In this document: piece by piece, positions 59,516 to 64,000 of the stretch
Layout of the letters: the number at the start of each line of letters is the position of its first letter
Position numbering within the stretch: position 1 is the first letter of the stretch
Source of the DNA: Candidatus Omnitrophota bacterium
GTDB lineage: Bacteria; Omnitrophota; Gorgyraeia; Aquiviventales; Aquiviventaceae
Direction of reading: 5' to 3'
NCBI GenBank assembly: GCA_016193195.1
Contig: JACPSQ010000086.1
Coordinates: 1 to 64,000 of the forward strand
DNA length: 64,000 bases
Program-made: the position numbers and the translations under genes
Notes under the pieces: model-generated
What the model was told of the DNA's origin: nothing
Database searches by the model: none
What the model saw: only the letters and a program-made list of their open reading frames with translations

Positions 59516-60736
59516 ATGGCAACGCTCACGACCACGTCTCAGTTAGCCATTCATGGCGGGAAGCCGGTCCGTAAGAAGCCGATGCCGTGGCGCCAGGCGT
59601 TCGGTCCTGACGAGATCGCCTCGGTCATGTCAGCGATCGACTACTACCAGGCGAGGCGGGAAGACCCCCTCCATCAAGGGCATTTTGAACAGATGTTTTG
59701 TCAGGCCTTTGCCGAGTTCATGGGAGGCGGCTATACCGACGCTGTGGCAACGGGGACCGGCGCGATCTACGTCGCGTTGGCGGCGCTGGATCTGCCCAAA
59801 GGCAGCGAAGTCATCATTTCGCCGGTCACGGCGAGTAGCCCGTTGAGCTGTCTCATCCTGCAAGGATTCATCCCGGTTGTCGCCGACAGCCGGCCGGACA
59901 GTTTCAATATGGGCGTCGAGCAATTCCTCGATCGGGTGACCACAAGGACGTCGGCGGTGCTGGCCGTCCACTTGGGGGGCGAGCCGCTCGAGATCGACCG
60001 CCTGGCGGCTGAGGCATTCCGCCGCGGCATCAAAGTCCTGGAAGACTGCAGCCAAGCCCCCGGGGCGGTCTGGAAGGGCCGACGGGTCGGATCGTTTGGC
60101 GAGATTGCGGCCCTGTCAACGATGTATCGGAAGAACCTGATCTCGGGCAGCAGCGGCGGGCTTGTCTTCACGCGGGATCGCGAGCGCTACCAGCGGGCCC
60201 TGGCGCACGCGGATCACGGCAAGCCCGCCTGGCGCGAGGATCTCAACCTGAAGGATCCCAGGCATGCGCTCTTTCCCGCGCTGAATTTCAACACCGATGA
60301 GCTCTCTTGCGCGATCGCCCTAGCGTCGCTTCGGCGCCTCCAGGAGACGATTGACAAGCGGCTGGCGTTTCTCGAGCGTTTCATCAGCGAGCTGCAGGCG
60401 ATGTCGCGCGCCTGCCGGCCCTCTGTTTTTCACCGCGGGTTCTCTCCGTTTTTCTTTCCTGTCTTCGTTGAGGCGGACAAGCTCACCTGTTCCAAAGTCG
60501 AGTTCGCGCAAGCCGTTCAAGCGGAAGGCATCGGTCTCGATCCTGAGTATGGCTGCGTGGTCCGGTCTTGGACGTGGGCCCTGCCGTATCTCTCGGACAA
60601 CTTTGAAACCGTCAACGCCCTGTCCATGCGTGATCGGTCGTTCAATGTGTTTTTGAACGAGCAGTATGGGGACGAGGAGGTTCGAGATATCGTTGCTGCC
60701 ATTGTGAAGGTGGAACGGCACTACGCCAAGGACTGA
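59516..60736 (+). CDS. DegT/DnrJ/EryC1-family aminotransferase
   Basis: 406 residues; GGGGGGTGG precedes ATG 59516. AIHGGKPVRKKPMPWRQAFGPDEI, VATGTGAIYVALAALDLPKGSEVI, the VLEDCSQAPGAVWKGRRVGSFGEIA block and the PLP Lys in TMYRKNLISGSSGG are as expected; ALNFNTDELSCAIALASL replaces the usual RLDELQAA. Some DegT proteins of this subfamily act on sugar nucleotides or as dehydratase-aminotransferases. It lies downstream of the GNAT and formyltransferase, and upstream of a TIGR04372-type glycosyltransferase, which fits amino-sugar synthesis followed by transfer. Confidence 0.9.
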   Translation: MATLTTTSQLAIHGGKPVRKKPMPWRQAFGPDEIASVMSAIDYYQARREDPLHQGHFEQMFCQAFAEFMGGGYTDAVATGTGAIYVALAALDLPKGSEVIISPVTASSPLSCLILQGFIPVVADSRPDSFNMGVEQFLDRVTTRTSAVLAVHLGGEPLEIDRLAAEAFRRGIKVLEDCSQAPGAVWKGRRVGSFGEIAALSTMYRKNLISGSSGGLVFTRDRERYQRALAHADHGKPAWREDLNLKDPRHALFPALNFNTDELSCAIALASLRRLQETIDKRLAFLERFISELQAMSRACRPSVFHRGFSPFFFPVFVEADKLTCSKVEFAQAVQAEGIGLDPEYGCVVRSWTWALPYLSDNFETVNALSMRDRSFNVFLNEQYGDEEVRDIVAAIVKVERHYAKD

Positions 60737-60752
60737 GACGCAACCACCGGAC

Positions 60753-62144
60753 ATGATGATGAGAGCGAGGAGACGGTCGATCTATCGTGACGTGACGGTG
60801 AAAGTGCCATCGGATCCCACGGCCGCACGGCTCCCCCGCTGGCGGCGGGGTCTTCTGGCCCTCCGGGACGGCAGGCCGCGTGATCGGATGGTGCTGTTGA
60901 TTGTGTATGTCATGAGACTCCTCACAGACGCGATCGTGAGTCTCGTGAAAACGCTCGTCTTCAACAAGGCGTTTCTGCGGGGCTGGATCTGGGTGTTGAA
61001 GGGGCGGGTGGAATTCTTCGGGTACAGCAGCTCGATCGGCGACATGGCGCTGTCGGTAGAGTACTATCTCCTCCGCAAGCGCGAGCTGAAGAGCCGCCTC
61101 ATCAGCGTGTATTTAGTCAACAAACCATCCCTCGCCAATTACTACTTCGCGACATTGCAAGCCGACGCGTTTGGGTCGCGCCGCGTCCTCTTTGTCCTCA
61201 ACCGATTCCTCTGCCGGGTGCTCGAGCCGCTCGAACACCCGTTGTTCTTTGCGCCGCAAACCCACATCGACTCCCGCTATCCGTCCGGGTACAGCGCGCT
61301 CATCTCCCGGTACAATGTTCATCTCGAGCGGCGGGTGCCGGCGTCAGACCGGTGCTTGGCGCGCGAATGGATGGAGACGCTAGGCCTCCCGCGAGACGCC
61401 AACTTTGTGACGGTCCATGTGCGGGAGGCAGGGTTTAAGGCGCACTTCCACACCGATGGGCACAACACGTTTCGAGACGCAGACATCGCCACGTACCTCC
61501 CCGCCATCCGGTACTTGATTCAGCAGGGGTTCTGGGTGATCCGGATGGGAGAATCAACCGTCAAACCGCTTCCCGCAATGGATCGCGCGATCGATTATGC
61601 GAGGTCCCCCTTGAAGTCTGATTTCTTAGATGTCGTCTTGCTGGCAGAGTGTGAGTTGCTCATTGGGTCTGCCTCCGGGCTCGCCATGGTGGCGGATGTG
61701 TTCAATAAGCCGCAGCTCTTTGCCAACGGCATTGTGATCTATGGCTTGCCCTATCGGCCGTCGGCGTTGTGGATCCCCAAGCTCATCTGGAGCCATCCCG
61801 AACACCGATATCTCACGTTGGCTGAAATCATTGAACGGGGGATCGGAGAGTTTCACCGTACCCAGGATTATACGGCCGCAGGTCTTGAGGTCCACGATAA
61901 CTCGGCTGAGGAGATTCTTGAAGCCACGCAGGAACTGGACCAGCGCACTCGCGGTCAGTTCTCCTCTTCACCGGAGATTCGAGCGATCCAGCAAGCGGCG
62001 CAGCGGCTGCTTCCTCTGCATTATTTGTCTCACGGCACACAGGCTGTCCTGTGCGCAAGTTTCATCAGGCGGCATCCGGAGCTCTGCCCAGCTCCGCAGT
62101 CCTCCGCACCGCTGGCGATGCCGCTTGCGGTGGATTCCCGATGA
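60753..62144 (+). CDS. TIGR04372-type glycosyltransferase
   Basis: 463 residues. The family pattern VTVHVREAGFKAHFHTDGHNTFRDADIATYLPAIRYLIQQGFWVIRMGE and IDYARSPLKSDFLDVVLLAECELLIGSASGLAMVADVFNKP matches what I recall of the TIGR04372 family, which is reported beside other sporadic carbohydrate cluster genes. It has GT-B-like donor-domain features. The N-terminal 70 residues have a basic helix and moderately hydrophobic stretch (MVLLIVYVMRLLTDAIVSLV) that could anchor to the membrane. ATGA overlap with the ABC transporter. Donor sugar unknown. Confidence 0.82.
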   Translation: MMMRARRRSIYRDVTVKVPSDPTAARLPRWRRGLLALRDGRPRDRMVLLIVYVMRLLTDAIVSLVKTLVFNKAFLRGWIWVLKGRVEFFGYSSSIGDMALSVEYYLLRKRELKSRLISVYLVNKPSLANYYFATLQADAFGSRRVLFVLNRFLCRVLEPLEHPLFFAPQTHIDSRYPSGYSALISRYNVHLERRVPASDRCLAREWMETLGLPRDANFVTVHVREAGFKAHFHTDGHNTFRDADIATYLPAIRYLIQQGFWVIRMGESTVKPLPAMDRAIDYARSPLKSDFLDVVLLAECELLIGSASGLAMVADVFNKPQLFANGIVIYGLPYRPSALWIPKLIWSHPEHRYLTLAEIIERGIGEFHRTQDYTAAGLEVHDNSAEEILEATQELDQRTRGQFSSSPEIRAIQQAAQRLLPLHYLSHGTQAVLCASFIRRHPELCPAPQSSAPLAMPLAVDSR

Positions 62145-63925
62145 AGATCTTCCGTGTACTCGTTGAAGTACTCTTTGACATGCTGGATGGAAGGCTGCGC
62201 TGGCTATTGGTTCGCGATACGCTGCTCGTGATCGTCGAGGGTGTCCTCGTCGCCGTCGCCCTGATGACGGTGGCCCCCGTCATCGATATGTTCGTGTCGG
62301 CGTCCCAGCAGAGTAGCCCACTCAGCACCCGCCTGACCGCATTCATGCAGATGCTGAGGTTGCCCGTGTCTCTGGAAGGGCTGCTGGTGGTGTTCCTCGC
62401 GATGCAAATCATCAAGAGCGGCTTCTCGGTCATGACACGGTATTGCATGCTGCAGACGCGCTATGCGACCCAAGAGTCTCTCATGATGGGGACCTTCAAG
62501 GATTTCGTCAGAGCGCAGTGGGCCTTCTTCAGCGAGCAACAGCAGGGCGTGCTCCGGAATACGCTGTCTCATGAAGTGCAGGCCGTGGCGACGGCTGTCT
62601 GGGTCACGATGCTCATGTGCGCGAACTTCACGCAGATCGTGTTGTATGTCTTGCTATCGATGTATGTCTCGTGGCAGGTGACGCTCATCAGCGTGGTGGC
62701 AGCCGCGGCATGCGCCGTGCCCTTTCTCTTATTCGGCAAACTCAGCTATCGTCTTGGACACATCAGCCTTGACGCACTCAATCGGGTGAGCTCCGTGATC
62801 CATGAGAGTTTCGGAATGGCGAAACTCATTTTAGGGTTTTCGAGTCAGCGAAAGAGTGTTGAGAGGCTCGGGCGGTCGGTAGAAACTTACTGTCGATCGG
62901 CTCATCGCTCTCAAGCCCTTCAGTCGGCCACGCCGTATGTGTATGAGCCGTTGGGGGTCGTGGTGTTGGTGATTACAGCGCTTGTCGGTCGATCCTTCGA
63001 GGTTCCTCTTGCAGAGCTGGCGATTGTCTTCTGGGCACTGCGCAATTGCCTTCCACTGCTGAGTGGGACGATCGTCTTACGAAACGCGTTGCTCAACGCG
63101 ATTCCCAGTTACGAGCAGGTCCGGCAGCTTCGACAACGGGCACAGGTGCTCCGCCAGCCTTCGGGGGCCCTTCCGTTCAAGGGCTTGGTGCGCGGCATAA
63201 CCTTTGAGCGAGTCTCCTTTGCCTACCCGGGGCATCCTCCAGTATTGAAGGAGATCACGATCACCATTCCGAAAGGCGGCATGGTGGCGTTGGCGGGGGA
63301 GTCCGGCGTCGGCAAGTCGACCCTGATTGATCTGTTGATGGGGTTCTATCGCCCGACAGCCGGCCAGATCACCATCGATGGCATCCCGCTCGAACAGCTG
63401 GATATTGCCTCGTATCGGGGACGAATCGGGTATGTCCCACAGGACAGCGCGTTGTTCAACGCCACCATCCTGGAGAACCTGCGCTGGGCCAAGGAGGATG
63501 CGACGGACGAGGAGATTCGAGAAGCCTGTCGACAGGCCAACGCGGACGAGTTTATTGAGCGCTTCCCCAATGGCTACCACACCGAGGTGGGAGAGCGCGG
63601 CGTACGCCTCTCCGGAGGCCAGTGTCAACGCGTAGCCCTGGCCAGGGCGATCCTGCGCAAGCCGGAGCTCCTGATTTTGGACGAAGCGACCAGCTCACTG
63701 GACACGCAGTCGGAGCGTCTGATTCAGCAGGCCATTGAGGCTGTGGCCAAGGAGACCACGGTGGTCGTGATCGCCCACCGGCTCTCCACCATCGTGAACG
63801 CCGATATGATTTACGTCTTGCAGGACGGGTGGATCGTCGAGGAAGGGACCTATCAAACGTTGATGCAGCGGCACGGGCCTTTCAGCCGGATGACGCAATT
63901 GCAGGTGCTCGAACCGGTGGCGTAA
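62141..63925 (+). CDS. ABC transporter with fused membrane and ATPase domains (MsbA-like)
   Basis: 594 residues. The N-terminal half has membrane helices (TLLVIVEGVLVAVALMTVAPVI, FTQIVLYVLLSMYVSW, EPLGVVVLVITALVG); the C-terminal half is a nucleotide-binding domain with Walker A GESGVGKST at about 386-394, Q-loop YVPQDSALFNATILENL, signature LSGGQCQRVALARAIL, Walker B ELLILDEATSSLD and H-loop IAHRLS. Half-transporters of this type dimerise and flip lipid-linked oligosaccharide or lipids across the cytoplasmic membrane. Last complete gene of the run, starting in ATGA overlap with the glycosyltransferase. A PglK-like flippase role for the cluster's glycan is likely. Confidence 0.92.
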   Translation: MKIFRVLVEVLFDMLDGRLRWLLVRDTLLVIVEGVLVAVALMTVAPVIDMFVSASQQSSPLSTRLTAFMQMLRLPVSLEGLLVVFLAMQIIKSGFSVMTRYCMLQTRYATQESLMMGTFKDFVRAQWAFFSEQQQGVLRNTLSHEVQAVATAVWVTMLMCANFTQIVLYVLLSMYVSWQVTLISVVAAAACAVPFLLFGKLSYRLGHISLDALNRVSSVIHESFGMAKLILGFSSQRKSVERLGRSVETYCRSAHRSQALQSATPYVYEPLGVVVLVITALVGRSFEVPLAELAIVFWALRNCLPLLSGTIVLRNALLNAIPSYEQVRQLRQRAQVLRQPSGALPFKGLVRGITFERVSFAYPGHPPVLKEITITIPKGGMVALAGESGVGKSTLIDLLMGFYRPTAGQITIDGIPLEQLDIASYRGRIGYVPQDSALFNATILENLRWAKEDATDEEIREACRQANADEFIERFPNGYHTEVGERGVRLSGGQCQRVALARAILRKPELLILDEATSSLDTQSERLIQQAIEAVAKETTVVVIAHRLSTIVNADMIYVLQDGWIVEEGTYQTLMQRHGPFSRMTQLQVLEPVA

Positions 63926-64000
63926 ATGGACGAGCAGCGGTGGCTGGCGAGCTATTTCGAGCAGTACCGTCCCATGCTCTTTCAGGAGGCGATCCTTGAG
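63926..64000 (+). CDS. Start of an unidentified protein, truncated by window end
   Basis: 25 codons from ATG 63926, immediately after the ABC transporter stop at 63923-63925: MDEQRWLASYFEQYRPMLFQ then EAILE. The acidic-aromatic opening resembles the first helix of SIS-domain phosphosugar isomerases, but this is too short to classify. It shows that the operon continues. Confidence 0.4.
   Translation, partial: MDEQRWLASYFEQYRPMLFQEAILE

Overview
The window looks like a chromosomal segment of a GC-rich (roughly 60 % G+C by eye), uncultivated-type Gram-negative bacterium. It is almost entirely a surface-polysaccharide (O-antigen/capsule/exopolysaccharide) locus. Lineage cannot be fixed from the sequence. 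The carbamoyltransferase/SxtJ/DUF5989 module, the winged-helix plus Rossmann regulator and the split transketolases recall candidate phyla such as Omnitrophota, Nitrospirota or NC10-like bacteria, but this is only an impression. No rRNA, tRNA, CRISPR array, transposase or phage gene was seen.

Layout. (1) 1-4783: the end of a DegT/DnrJ aminotransferase carrying an in-frame 90-bp palindromic insertion, a hairpin-dense gap, an L-2-hydroxyglutarate oxidase, a small LexA-like DNA-binding protein, and an SxtJ-like / O-carbamoyltransferase / DUF5989 module. (2) 4785-15564: a nucleotide-sugar block with an epimerase, a frameshifted aminotransferase, a nucleotide-sugar dehydrogenase, a left-handed beta-helix acyltransferase, a second aminotransferase, two family-2 glycosyltransferases (one fused to a methyltransferase at a palindromic sequence), a C-methyltransferase-type protein, a Gfo/Idh oxidoreductase and an SDR. 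(3) 15584-20196: two tandem GT-C membrane glycosyltransferases and a UDP-glucuronate decarboxylase-like SDR. (4) 20066-23134, minus strand: glycosyltransferase, formyltransferase and polysaccharide deacetylase. (5) 23135-23298: a divergent control region with two inverted repeats. (6) 23299-64000: about 40 kb of plus-strand genes, mostly overlapping by 1-26 bp, headed by the regulator.

Region 6 falls into parts. 23988-30577 encodes a GmhB-like phosphatase, a transaldolase, two SDRs, an unrecognised glycosyltransferase-like protein and a cytidylyltransferase-kinase fusion, which suggests making and activating an unusual sugar phosphate. 30589-44505 is a strange mixture: an E1 alpha/beta ThDP dehydrogenase pair, four SDRs, a zinc-type dehydrogenase, two B12-binding radical SAM proteins, two methyltransferases and a split transketolase. 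44506-53486 holds more SDRs, a second cytidylyltransferase-kinase fusion, a degenerate nucleotide-sugar dehydrogenase and a second split transketolase. 53483-63925 resembles the sporadic carbohydrate cluster known from Leptospira: UDP-galactopyranose-mutase-like flavoprotein, 2OG-Fe(II) oxygenase, LIC12192-type protein, FkbM methyltransferase, radical SAM protein, GNAT, formyltransferase, aminotransferase, TIGR04372-type glycosyltransferase and an ABC exporter.

Taken together the genes would make and modify nucleotide-linked deoxy, amino, N-acyl/N-formyl, C-methylated and perhaps two-carbon-branched sugars, assemble them, and export the product. The most unusual features are the in-frame cloverleaf-like element at 132-231, a second palindrome at a protein domain junction (12724-12788), and the repeated pairing of split ThDP enzymes with sugar-nucleotide SDRs.
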